Below, piece by piece: positions 18,379 to 27,272 of a stretch of DNA of 64,000 bases. How positions within the stretch are numbered: the first letter of the stretch is position 1; each line of letters begins with the position of its first letter. Both the position numbers and the translations under genes were made by a program. The stretch is from Spirochaetota bacterium. GTDB lineage: Bacteria; Spirochaetota; UBA4802; JAFGDQ01. Where the stretch lies: positions 62,001-126,000 of the forward strand of contig JAXHTS010000030.1 of NCBI GenBank assembly GCA_034190085.1. Direction: 5' to 3'. The notes beneath the pieces were generated by a model. The model did no database searches, had not been told where the DNA came from, and saw only the letters and a list, made by a program, of their open reading frames with translations.

Positions 18379-18720
18379 CTAACTGTAGAATAATTCACGT
18401 TGACGCTCTGTTAAGAATAGATCTAACCTCGGATTGTTATATCTCAGGTTTAATTCTCTCAGTTTAGAAATTATCCTCTTAGCCTCTGCCAGCATCTCAC
18501 TATCATCAGATTTAGATATTGATGCTAATATCTGGGAGAGTTCTATCATCTCATTCTCTTCTTCTTCTAATCCATCAGCCTTTAGCAGAGTACATAGATT
18601 CCCGCATTTGGGACACTCTCGGGTTACACCCGATCCAGTAGATGGTCATCCTGCTGTACAAAAATATTTAAATTCACCAATATCACTCTCATAATCACAA
18701 TTATCACATTTCATATTCAT
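18379..18720 (-). CDS. Putative zinc-ribbon selenoprotein B (in-frame UGA at codon 25)
   Basis: 113 codons from ATG to TAG with one TGA at 18648-18646. With Sec it reads CDNC (5-8), TAGUPST (22-28), ECPKCG (35-40), then a charged helical region and the same RQRELFYS ending as its paralogue. It carries extra cysteines at 21 and 43 and lacks Cys29 of copy A. There is no indel relative to copy A. The ribosome site is weak (AGGG). It lies 276 bases upstream of copy A, and both face the MoxR gene, so the three may form one operon, although each selenoprotein gene could have its own promoter. Confidence 0.82.
18619..18633 (-). promoter_or_regulatory. Candidate SECIS hairpin for selenoprotein B
   Basis: Bases 16-21 after the U of UGA (TCGGGT) pair perfectly with 25-30 (ACCCGA) around a GUA loop. 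The stem ends at +30, exactly as in copy A, although the sequence of the stem is different. Confidence 0.62.
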
Positions 18721-19183
18721 TTGATTAACCCTTTATTGATCAGTATGGGGAATTGAAGGCTCAATACTTACAATTCCTATAAATTATCAAATAATCCCAA
18801 CATTATGAAAAACCATATAAATTTTTAGCAATATAGAAGAAAATTATATCGTATCAATTAAGAAAAGGTGTATTTTGTATTATAAAAAATGTAAATATTA
18901 AAAAATGTAAGTCAATTAAAAAAAGCATTAAACAACAAAATAATAGCTCGATTCCAAATATTTCTATAACTATCAATTACAGAATATATGTTTTCCATAT
19001 AGAGAATACTCTAAGTATATCATTTTTCCTATTTCACCCTTGAATATCCAGCAAATCACATCCATTTTACCTTATTAAATGGTGTTTTCTATGATTAGTT
19101 ATATGTGCAGTATATAATACTCCTTCTATATATTACCTGTGATGATACATGAATGTGACATTAAGGGCTGAGTTATTCTGATA
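18721..19183. other. Intergenic region, no gene seen
   Basis: 463 very AT-rich bases upstream of selenoprotein B and downstream of the aldo/keto reductase gene, both on the minus strand. It should carry the promoter for selenoprotein B; no convincing -35/-10 pair was identified. Confidence 0.4.
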
Positions 19184-20425
19184 TTATGATGCCAGCTTTT
19201 CCACTGCTTCAGAAATCATCGACTTAATGGGAATCTTTTGTGGACATTTCGCTTCAGCTTCAGAATAATTGTTATTCATCAGTCCTCTTCGAATTTGAGC
19301 TGGAATTTTCGAAAAAAGGATTTTGGCCTTTTCCTGTTCATTATAGCTGTTATAATACATCAGATATCGCATTATATCGCTTATGTAAGGCGCAGCCTCA
19401 GACCAGTCGTCACTACAGATATCCGCACATCCAGCACAATAGTGATCGCAGGAAGATTTTGCATAATCCTTTAAAATGTCACGGTCTTTTCGACTAAGTC
19501 TCTTTTTATCAATAACCGCAGAGGCATTCGTGGTTATCATCGCAACGCTAGGCATAGTAACACAGGCTGAAGCAATACGACTATCATCCAGCACAACCTT
19601 TAACTTCGCCTGACCGTCAGTGTATCCCTTGACCCTGAATTTATTAATGAGCTTTCTATCATCATCAGAACTAATCTTTAGTCCCATAATCTTCATTGCA
19701 ATAAGCCCAATATCAGCCTTGTGACATGCCTCTATGGCTTCCTGCATTTCAGGGTTTTGCATTAACCGAAAATTATAGCTTGTCATAACAGCATCGATCC
19801 AATCCAACTTTGCTACAGCCATTAGGCATTTCGCCATGTTCTTATGAGTGCTTATTCCGAAGTGTCTAATCAGCTTTCTATTCTTTGCGCTAATAACCCA
19901 CTTCTTCAGATCATCAGTCAGGTCCGCCGGATCACTAAGAGCATGAATCCCATAATATAGATCGATATATTTTGTATTCATTCTTTTTAGAGACGTCTGG
20001 AGTCTGTTTTCAACTTCAGATATTGAACTTGCCCCTGAAGCCTTGCTAACTATAAAGATATCATCCCTCCTATCGGGATACTTAGTAAAAAATTTCCCCA
20101 CCCCAAGCTCGCTGTTACCCCCGGCGTAACCATGGGCAGTATCAATAAAGTTGATCCCCCACTTAAGGGCATTATGAATTACTATCTGGTTCTCAATAAG
20201 GTTATACATTATGCCATGTGAAAGACAGGGAACCTTCACATCTGTTTTGCCCAATCTTCGCTTCGGCACCTGGGGGTAACTGCCTTTTGATTCATCTGGA
20301 TATGCCTGTAGAACGATTTCAGGTTCCTTCTTGCATCCAGCAAGTGCAAAAGTAGAACCTAAACCAAAAGCTCCGATATTTATAATAAAATCCCTACGGT
20401 TTACGCCATTCCTTGGATTTTTCAT
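19184..20425 (-). CDS. Tat-exported aldo/keto reductase with C-terminal cysteine cluster
   Basis: The chosen ATG (MKNPRNGVNRRDF) has AAGGAG six bases upstream; two earlier in-frame ATGs lack one. A twin-arginine signal (NRRDF) runs into a hydrophobic stretch ending in the lipobox LAGC, so the protein is probably exported and lipid-anchored. The aldo/keto reductase barrel follows (RRLGKTDVKVPCLSHG, NFIDTAHGYAGGNSE, YIDLYYGIH). The C-terminus has CDHYCAGCADIC, a ferredoxin-like [4Fe-4S] site. It overlaps the preceding Fe-S membrane gene by 32 bases. Its substrate is unknown; its neighbours suggest it takes electrons from a membrane Fe-S protein. Confidence 0.85.
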   Translation of the reverse strand: MKNPRNGVNRRDFIINIGAFGLGSTFALAGCKKEPEIVLQAYPDESKGSYPQVPKRRLGKTDVKVPCLSHGIMYNLIENQIVIHNALKWGINFIDTAHGYAGGNSELGVGKFFTKYPDRRDDIFIVSKASGASSISEVENRLQTSLKRMNTKYIDLYYGIHALSDPADLTDDLKKWVISAKNRKLIRHFGISTHKNMAKCLMAVAKLDWIDAVMTSYNFRLMQNPEMQEAIEACHKADIGLIAMKIMGLKISSDDDRKLINKFRVKGYTDGQAKLKVVLDDSRIASACVTMPSVAMITTNASAVIDKKRLSRKDRDILKDYAKSSCDHYCAGCADICSDDWSEAAPYISDIMRYLMYYNSYNEQEKAKILFSKIPAQIRRGLMNNNYSEAEAKCPQKIPIKSMISEAVEKLAS

Positions 20426-22181
20426 TAGCATCTCCTTCATTTTTTTGTTTAAGCATTAATGACCTCTTTCTGCTTCTCGATTCACCAACACCTGAAACCC
20501 TTATTGCCCTCTTGCCGCTGACCGGGCATTCATGCTCGCAAATACCACATCCATTGCAATGTTGGATATCTATATAGGGCCTTTGAAGTCGAACCTGAAT
20601 TTCAACAAAATTTACATTGACCAGATTGTGCTCTATGCTTTGAGATAAGACAATTCTATTTTTTGTTTTATCAATTATTTTTTTCCGTTTTGTCCCTCTT
20701 ATTAAACAATAGTAATCCCCTGAAGCGATATTAGATGGTAAATTTGCATCATTTAATACCTCAATACTCCGATTCCCTATTTTTTCTGCAGTGATAACCC
20801 CTCCACGAATTGTTGCATATATCTCGTCAGTATATATTGCCTTTGGGCTTACAGGGCAGTTTTCCTGACATACAATACAGGGTATATCCATTGCCCATGG
20901 AAGACATCTTCCGCGGTCAATAAAGGCAGTACCTATTCTGATGAAACCTGTTTTTACAAATTTTCCCTTACCATGCTTTTCATCCAAAGTAATCGGTCTA
21001 ATCGCAGAAGTGGGGCATACCTGTCCACATGAGACACAATTGTATTGGCATCCACTTGATCCAATACGATTATTAAGTACAGGAGTCCAGAGATTTTCGA
21101 ATCCTCCTTCAATTCCACCGGGTTGAAGGACATTGGTTGGACATACACGTATACACTGACCGCATTTAATGCATCTCCTTACAAATTCTTGCTCCGATAG
21201 AGAACCTGGCGGACGAATAATCTTATGATGCCAGTTTTGCTCCAGGCTTCTGCTCAATCTTAAAGCAGGCATTACCAAAAGGCCGGTTCCAAGCGATAAA
21301 AGAAATCCCTTGCGTGAAATGCCAAAGGACGAGGTTTCTCCAGCGATTGAAGGCTTTATCTGATATTTGATTACGCCTTCTCCACAATCCTCACGACAAT
21401 TAAGGCATAAAATACATTCAGTTGTTCTTATTCTACTGTCAGGATTACACCCTCCCTCACAGGAAAGTTCACACTGCTTGCAGTTAATGCAGTTTTTTGT
21501 ACTCTGTCCAATCCTCCAGATGGAAAACCTGCTAAAGACTCCCAAAAGCGCGCCTAGAGGACATATAAATCTGCAATAAAAACGTGGAATTTTAAGATTC
21601 AGGAATAGGGCTGCTAGGAAAATTGAAAATATCATCCATATCTCTTCATAATATCTGCCTGCAATTGAGGTAATATTTATTCTGTTATCCAGAATCGGCA
21701 GCAAGACCAGATTGAACGAACGTGTTAAGAGCGGTATTGGATCGAGAAGCCCTGTATGCAAGGTTGAGGTGTGAATAGGGATCAGGGCTGTGATTATAAA
21801 GAGTAGAAGAATATAGTACTTAATATTTTGGGTTCTTCTATATCGATTCAGCGAAATCCTTTCTGAGGTAGGAGCATTTCTGTTGCACAGATATCCAATA
21901 GATTGATGTATAGAACCAAAGGGACATATCCATCCGCAGAAGAAGCGACCAAAAATAATTGTAAGCACAATAATCCCCAATGACCAGAGTAGAGGCCAGT
22001 ATAATTTATGGGTTGAAAGAATTGTGCCCAGCGCGACCAGGGGATCTAATTGAAGGAGCCATTCTATAGGCCATCCGCGTATCTGCCAAAATTTCTCTCC
22101 CACTGTGCTGACGATACAGAACCAGAGAAAAAGCAGAAAAAAGAATGATTGACTTATCCTTCTTACTGTTATTAGTTTCAT
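20394..22181 (-). CDS. NapH/NosR-like membrane protein with multiple ferredoxin domains
   Basis: 595 residues. Five or so membrane segments in the first 210 residues include the NapH-type motifs FCGWICPFGS and FYCRFICPLGA. Four or more ferredoxin-type clusters follow: CINCKQCELSCEGGC, CILCLNCREDC, CIKCGQCIRVCP, CVSCGQVCP, CIVCQENCP and, near the end, CNGCGICEHECP. A second RKGFLLSLGTG hydrophobic segment lies near residue 290 and looks like an embedded Tat-type element. It is presumably a membrane electron conduit from quinol to the exported aldo/keto reductase encoded next. Confidence 0.85.
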   Translation of the reverse strand: MKLITVRRISQSFFFLLFLWFCIVSTVGEKFWQIRGWPIEWLLQLDPLVALGTILSTHKLYWPLLWSLGIIVLTIIFGRFFCGWICPFGSIHQSIGYLCNRNAPTSERISLNRYRRTQNIKYYILLLFIITALIPIHTSTLHTGLLDPIPLLTRSFNLVLLPILDNRINITSIAGRYYEEIWMIFSIFLAALFLNLKIPRFYCRFICPLGALLGVFSRFSIWRIGQSTKNCINCKQCELSCEGGCNPDSRIRTTECILCLNCREDCGEGVIKYQIKPSIAGETSSFGISRKGFLLSLGTGLLVMPALRLSRSLEQNWHHKIIRPPGSLSEQEFVRRCIKCGQCIRVCPTNVLQPGGIEGGFENLWTPVLNNRIGSSGCQYNCVSCGQVCPTSAIRPITLDEKHGKGKFVKTGFIRIGTAFIDRGRCLPWAMDIPCIVCQENCPVSPKAIYTDEIYATIRGGVITAEKIGNRSIEVLNDANLPSNIASGDYYCLIRGTKRKKIIDKTKNRIVLSQSIEHNLVNVNFVEIQVRLQRPYIDIQHCNGCGICEHECPVSGKRAIRVSGVGESRSRKRSLMLKQKNEGDANEKSKEWRKP

Positions 22182-22188
22182 AGATGTT

Positions 22189-23184
22189 TTAGCTTGAATT
22201 AACGAATATTGGCTTCAGAGAATGATAATCGGATGTTCCGACTCCAGCCATTTCAGCCTTAATAATATGTGGCAATTCGACTTTACTTAAACCCAAAAGA
22301 CCAGAGCCAAATGAATCTGCAGCTACCTGATCACAACTTACAATAAGGGTTTCCATTGATTTCAAATCCGAAATTGAACCACCCGTTGGACCGTTATTCA
22401 TCATAACGTAGGTGCCATCCAACACGACCAAGGTTGGCCGCACTAGCTGTGACAGCTCCGAAATAATTGTGTGAATATCCTGATGAAAGATGTTGCGTCT
22501 TCCTCCCAAGAGACCATACCAATTTTTCATAATCATCGAAGCGCCGCTTCTGTGATGTGATTTTATTGGAGCAACACCAATCAGCTTATCGGCCTTGATT
22601 AATGGATCAAAAAACACAGGCCATTCGTGGATTAATCTGCCATTTTCAAGACTGGTGTATTTAAAGAAAGCCTCTTTAGGAAGGATGATTTGAGCGCCTG
22701 ATTCTTGAGCGGCCTTCTCAATGCCACTAAGATAAAAGCAGCTTGCAGGGGCATTAATGGGATTGTCTAAAATGATGACCGCTCTTGCTCTGGCTTTAAA
22801 ACATAGACGAACAAGCGCTGAGATTAGATGTGGGTGACTCGTTGCGCCCAGCTCAGGTGAGGATGCAAAGGCGACATTAGGTTTTATCGCTACGGTCTCA
22901 CCCTGTTTCACAAAACGCTCAATACCCCCAAGGAGCTTAATCGCCCTTTCCAACCCATCTCCCCGATTAAAGCCCCTGACAACGCACATCGTCTTTCCAC
23001 TAATAGGATTTACAGAAAAATTTGGGAGAGTGACAAGATCCTGGTATATTTCATCCCCACTCGGGCCATAGGGATCATATAAAAGGTAAGATGCTGCTCC
23101 AGCGAAAGCAATTGATACGCAGGCCTTTAGCGAGCGATTTATAAATTCCCTTCGCAGGATATTATCCCCTTCTCTTTTTACCAT
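22189..23184 (-). CDS. DUF362 family protein with N-terminal signal anchor
   Basis: 331 residues. A Tat-like LRREFINRSLKAC start and a hydrophobic segment (residues 19-34) indicate export or anchoring. The DUF362 core is seen in ETVAIKPNVAFASSPELGATSHP, KSHHRSGASMIMKNWYGLLGGRR and VVLDGTYVMMNNGPTGG. DUF362 proteins often occur beside Fe-S membrane proteins; their reaction is not known. It ends seven bases before the Fe-S gene and overlaps the DUF6599-like gene by 23 bases, so the four genes form a tight operon. Confidence 0.85.
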   Translation of the reverse strand: MVKREGDNILRREFINRSLKACVSIAFAGAASYLLYDPYGPSGDEIYQDLVTLPNFSVNPISGKTMCVVRGFNRGDGLERAIKLLGGIERFVKQGETVAIKPNVAFASSPELGATSHPHLISALVRLCFKARARAVIILDNPINAPASCFYLSGIEKAAQESGAQIILPKEAFFKYTSLENGRLIHEWPVFFDPLIKADKLIGVAPIKSHHRSGASMIMKNWYGLLGGRRNIFHQDIHTIISELSQLVRPTLVVLDGTYVMMNNGPTGGSISDLKSMETLIVSCDQVAADSFGSGLLGLSKVELPHIIKAEMAGVGTSDYHSLKPIFVNSS

Positions 23185-24190
23185 CTACCTGATCCGCATC
23201 CTTGATTTCTCCCAAAATAATCCTGAGCAATCTTTCAGCCAGCCTTTGGTTGTCTGCTCCATGTACACCAATCACAAAATTTCTATAGATACTAATAGTT
23301 TCAAATGATCCATATATATCAATTATTTTAGAACCTTTAATATCATTCGCCCTTAGAGGAACACCCCCGTTGTCAATTAGAAATTTGTAGTATCCATCCG
23401 CTAAATCAGCGGCCTCCTTATGGCTATCCCTAATACTGAAAAAAACCGTTGTTGTAGAGTCATCAAGCCTGTAACTTGCGGAAAAGACATTGGTAAATTT
23501 ATTATAACCAAAGGCATCCTTCAGAAATAATCTCTCACTCCCTGGGATGAGATAATCCTTGTCAAACAGGGTTAGTTCATATATTTCTTCACTACCGGTA
23601 GATTTTAGCCTTGACCTAATATTTCTACCCGTTTCAATTATCCCCTGCTTAAGATGATTAGAAATTGATGCACCAATAATCTCAATATAATATCTTCCCT
23701 GAATAAAAAAAAGGGCGCTCGATGCCCAGTATGCTTTGCTAAAATTTGCAACCCTCTCTGTATCGATTCTTTTTTGGCGGCTATAGACCGAATATGCATT
23801 TTTAATTGTACCCATATCATAGATAAATGCCTCCATCCAAATGTCCTTGGAACTAGCATACATGAATCGTTGAGAGATCATTAGCCTGAATCCAGAGTCT
23901 AAATAGAGGGGAGCCTTGCCATTTATCTTCTCATGCAGTGTATTCTGATTATACGCTTCAGGTTCTAATAGAACCTTAAATCCCCTAGCTGTAAGGGTAT
24001 CCATTTTTAGATTGCCCAGCGATATTAGTGATTCTTTATTATTATTTCCACCTGGTGATATCATGCCAAATTTACTAATATCATAACTGGATTGCCTTGC
24101 TATCACTACAACCGCTATAATACCTAAAATGGATAATAGAAAGAAGCTGATGATGGATTCTTGGTTTTGTTTAATATATTTTATCTGCAT
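23162..24190 (-). CDS. Membrane-anchored DUF6599-like protein
   Basis: 342 residues with one N-terminal membrane segment (about 13-31) and a soluble remainder, likely extracytoplasmic. Features such as KAPLYLDSGFRLMISQRF, YDMGTIKNAYSVYSRQKR and SALFFIQGRYYIEI resemble DUF6599, a family found beside DUF362 and Fe-S proteins. The assignment is by eye. It is the first gene of the four-gene minus-strand cluster. Confidence 0.6.
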   Translation of the reverse strand: MQIKYIKQNQESIISFFLLSILGIIAVVVIARQSSYDISKFGMISPGGNNNKESLISLGNLKMDTLTARGFKVLLEPEAYNQNTLHEKINGKAPLYLDSGFRLMISQRFMYASSKDIWMEAFIYDMGTIKNAYSVYSRQKRIDTERVANFSKAYWASSALFFIQGRYYIEIIGASISNHLKQGIIETGRNIRSRLKSTGSEEIYELTLFDKDYLIPGSERLFLKDAFGYNKFTNVFSASYRLDDSTTTVFFSIRDSHKEAADLADGYYKFLIDNGGVPLRANDIKGSKIIDIYGSFETISIYRNFVIGVHGADNQRLAERLLRIILGEIKDADQVDGKKRRG

Positions 24191-24384
24191 ATTGATATAT
24201 ATATAAATATGAATTAAACACTCTATGTCAATAAAATTGTTTTTTAATTGATATTAATCAAATAATAATTATGCATAATCAAAATTACTAATCATTGTAT
24301 ATTTTTGACAAAAATTGATTTCTACTATAAAAAACAATAACCATATGGGTTTTGAGATAAGATTATATTAGGAGTAATGCTATT

Positions 24385-24849
24385 ATGATAATTAAAATAC
24401 TTATTCCACTTCTATCCTTTATCCTAGTCCTTTCAATCCATATAGTATTCTCCGTGTGGGATATATCCCAGACAATATTGGAAGTTGATCCATCAATAAG
24501 AATCGACTATTTTTCTATCTATGTTTCTACTGTGAGTCAATTTAATGGATTATCCTTAGCCCTTGTATCTGCATTTGCTGCATACTCAATGATTAAGTAT
24601 ATTGAGGCAAGAAAGAAGACCAGGATTAGAGCCATCATAATAGGTATTTCCATTGCTTTCACAATTTATATGACTCTAAGCTTCTTTTTCGGTGTTCTCG
24701 GTTCATTCTTTAAAGATATCTTTATTGATGAAATCGGATGGATTTATATACCTATTAAGGAAAGATTATCTTTGCTGATCACCATCATCTCAGTGTTAAC
24801 TGGGTTCATTTATATTAATAGAAAGACGAGGAACAGTATTGATCCTTAA
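24385..24849 (+). CDS. Small four-helix membrane protein of unknown function
   Basis: 154 residues with hydrophobic segments at about 3-26, 54-72, 83-112 and 128-146. GGAG lies eight bases before the ATG. No family is recognised. It stands alone, divergent from the DUF6599-like operon. Confidence 0.65.
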   Translation: MIIKILIPLLSFILVLSIHIVFSVWDISQTILEVDPSIRIDYFSIYVSTVSQFNGLSLALVSAFAAYSMIKYIEARKKTRIRAIIIGISIAFTIYMTLSFFFGVLGSFFKDIFIDEIGWIYIPIKERLSLLITIISVLTGFIYINRKTRNSIDP

Positions 24850-25280
24850 TTCATCTTCCACCATGATATTCTTTTAATAATTTTTCTTCAAAGCTTGGTA
24901 CTTTATTGCATCAGTTCAGGAAAAAAAGATAGGGAGCATTAGTCTGCGACATGAATTTCATAATTTGTCATTTTACAGTGACTATGATTTTGTCCATCCT
25001 GAATTAATTTATATGTTGCAATATAAACCTAATATTACTAAAAGTGACAAAGTGTTTTTTATATGAATTTTGCTATTTCTTGAATTACTTTTTTATATTA
25101 TATTGATTTATCACTGATAGCAGTTTTACTTCAATCCCTATACAATTGAACAGACTTCTGTCTATAAATCATTAATTTTATAACGAAGAATTATAGTCAG
25201 ATTATATATATTTGAATGTCAGTGATTGACTATTATACGACTCTTCTGTAATATAGACTCATGCAATTAGATCAGAGTGG
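24850..25280. other. Intergenic region before carA
   Basis: 431 AT-rich bases without a supported ORF. A pyrimidine-responsive leader is conceivable upstream of carA, but no terminator-antiterminator pair or PyrR-like element was recognised. Confidence 0.4.
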
Positions 25281-26375
25281 ATGTTAAATATGAGAAAAAA
25301 GGCTTATCTTGTTCTTGAAGATGGCGTTGAGTTTGAAGGCACCAGTTTTGGTTTTGAATCAGATAGTATAGGAGAGATCGTCTTCAATACCTCTATGAGC
25401 GGATATCAAGAGGTGCTTACAGATCCATCATATAATGGCCAGATCATCGCAATGACCTACCCAATGATAGGGAATTATGGAGTGAATGAAGAGGATGTGG
25501 AATCAGACAAAATTCAGGTGGCTGGTTTTGTTGTAAAGGAGTACAGTAAAAGCTATTCAAATTATAGGGCTACAATGTCTCTCGCTGATTATCTTCAGGA
25601 ATCAGGGATATCAGCGATAGAGGGCGTTGATACACGAAAACTAACCCGTCATATAAGGGATAAGGGTGCACTTAGGGGGGGAATTTTTTTTGATAAATCC
25701 TCTGCAATTGACAGACTCCTTTCTCATCCAAAAATGGAGGGCCTTGACCTAGCCAGCGATGTCTCCTGTAAAGAGCCCTATCGATTTGGCAAAATGGATG
25801 AGACTAGACCCTTGATTGCTGTTTTTGATTTTGGAGTAAAGAGCAGTATTCTAAAATACCTATACGAATCAGGATTTTCGGTTATGGTATTTCCTGGCAA
25901 TCATCCTTTAAGTGATGCCCTTAGGGAAAATGTAAAGGGGGTATTCCTATCCAATGGACCAGGGGATCCTGATGCTATTCCCTATGCCAAAAATCTTGTG
26001 CGTGATATCTTAAGAGAAGAGATCCCATGCTTTGGAATATGTCTTGGTCATCAGCTTCTATGCCTGGGCTTGAAGGGAAGGACATATAAACTGAAGTTTG
26101 GTCACAGGGGGGCAAATCAGCCAGTCAAGAATCTGTTAACTGGAAGGGTTGAAATTACTTCTCAGAATCATGGTTTTGCAGTGGATTATGAATCCTTAAA
26201 GAGGAATGGGGATGTTGAAATTACTCATTTAAATCTCAACGATAATACTGTAGAGGGCATTAGACATAAGAGATTAAAGCTCTTTTCGGTACAATATCAC
26301 CCTGAAGCAAATCCCGGCCCGCATGATTCGATCTATCTCTTTAATCAATTTTACAGGATGATAATTGAAGGATAA
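25281..26375 (+). CDS. carA: Carbamoyl-phosphate synthase small subunit (glutaminase)
   Basis: 364 residues. The N-terminal CarA domain (LVLEDGVEFEGTSFGFE, TSMSGYQEVLTDPSYNGQI, GVDTRKLTRHIRDKGALRGGI) leads to a class I glutamine amidotransferase domain with the nucleophile in CFGICLGHQLL and the His-Glu of YHPEANPGP. It feeds ammonia to CarB for pyrimidine and arginine synthesis. No carB is in the window. An alternative start at the fourth codon (MRKKAY) has similar spacing to GAGTGG. Confidence 0.95.
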   Translation: MLNMRKKAYLVLEDGVEFEGTSFGFESDSIGEIVFNTSMSGYQEVLTDPSYNGQIIAMTYPMIGNYGVNEEDVESDKIQVAGFVVKEYSKSYSNYRATMSLADYLQESGISAIEGVDTRKLTRHIRDKGALRGGIFFDKSSAIDRLLSHPKMEGLDLASDVSCKEPYRFGKMDETRPLIAVFDFGVKSSILKYLYESGFSVMVFPGNHPLSDALRENVKGVFLSNGPGDPDAIPYAKNLVRDILREEIPCFGICLGHQLLCLGLKGRTYKLKFGHRGANQPVKNLLTGRVEITSQNHGFAVDYESLKRNGDVEITHLNLNDNTVEGIRHKRLKLFSVQYHPEANPGPHDSIYLFNQFYRMIIEG

Positions 26376-26459
26376 ACTGATTGTGACCATAGTTTAGAGA
26401 AAGGACATTTTTCTACCATTGCTAATGACATACACCCTTTAGTCAGAATCAGATGACTT

Positions 26460-26786
26460 TTAATACCTTTTCCTCTCCCTGTCATGAGTCAATCTATTCA
26501 TTATGTATACTGCCAAATAGCCACCAATGAATCCGGCAATTACGTTAACACCGGTCTCATAGACCAGAAATTGCATTATCCTGATTGATACATCAAGCAA
26601 CAACTTGTCTAGGATAAACCCCCCGATAAGGGCTCCAATTACACCAATAACCATCCCACCGATGTACCCCCCAAAGAGGTCTCTTCTCTTGGCATAATAG
26701 AATATCCAAGCTACGATTGCTCCTAATCCCAAATATATTGCTATAGAAAGAAGCTTCGTTATAAAGCCAGAAAATTCATCCGACAT
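26460..26786 (-). CDS. Small glycine-rich membrane protein
   Basis: 108 residues with three or four hydrophobic segments rich in glycine: AIYLGLGAIVAWIFYYA, GGYIGGMVIGVIGALIGGFIL and GVNVIAGFIGGYLAVYIM. The G-x-x-x-G pattern resembles GlsB/YeaQ-type transglycosylase-associated proteins. The start at MSDEF has GAGG five bases upstream. A longer version would begin inside a terminator hairpin and is rejected. Confidence 0.7.
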   Translation of the reverse strand: MSDEFSGFITKLLSIAIYLGLGAIVAWIFYYAKRRDLFGGYIGGMVIGVIGALIGGFILDKLLLDVSIRIMQFLVYETGVNVIAGFIGGYLAVYIMNRLTHDRERKRY

Positions 26787-26841
26787 CTCAACCTCTAAAA
26801 ACCAATTAAACCTATACTCTGCTTGATTGGCACATTGTAAA

Positions 26842-26878
26842 AAAGGCTTTTGCAGGAGTGCTGTCTGCAAAAGCCTTT
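26842..26878 (-). terminator. Strong hairpin with T-tract upstream of a membrane protein gene
   Basis: A perfect 14 bp stem (AAAGGCTTTTGCAG with its complement) around a nine-base loop. On the minus strand the stem runs directly into further T residues, the form of an intrinsic terminator. It lies in the 5' leader of the downstream gene, so it would either end a short RNA or act as an attenuator. Confidence 0.7.
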
Positions 26879-27272
26879 AACCTGGTTAATTTAACATTGG
26901 GAGTGTAATTATCAATCAGTATAATAATCGGTTTTCTAAGGTGTAGCTTTAACATTTTTTTGTTATTTTATACATCTTAAAGCCTATTCGGCTGAGGACA
27001 AATCACAAGGGTATAGGATCGATTATGAATACAAGGGCTTGGTCATTGATAGTCTAATTAAAATATGAATAATGCTTTACAAATAATGTCAAACATACAT
27101 ATCTTCATGGAGAGTATTAAAATTTTTGCATTCAGCATTAAGTAGGATTAATTTCATCCTCATCCTCAATGAAAGCAAAAAGGCTTGAGCCAGATGCACT
27201 ATTGGGATGTCTGAACAAAAAGCAGAAGATAATTATTTGAGATTGAAATGCATTTAAATATACAATGATATC
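26879..27272 (-). ncRNA. Possible structured leader or small RNA ending at the hairpin
   Basis: There is no ORF in this stretch, yet a minus-strand transcript would end in a strong terminator. 27045-27051 and 26910-26916 are complementary over seven bases (TATCAAT/ATTGATA), and an AGCC-GAATA-GGCT hairpin can form between them. TTGACA at 27092-27087 is a possible -35 box with a poor -10. No riboswitch or 6S RNA family was recognised. Confidence 0.3.

Noticed and set aside
17761-18720. Two adjacent pseudogenes or sequencing errors at the TGA codons
   Set aside because: Both copies have TGA at the same codon, no other disruption, no gap in alignment and mostly synonymous change downstream. Two identical accidental events are unlikely, and a third gene shows the same at a conserved Cys.
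26787-26870. N-terminal extension of the small membrane protein
   Set aside because: It would begin inside a terminator hairpin and has no ribosome site; the internal ATG has GAGG.
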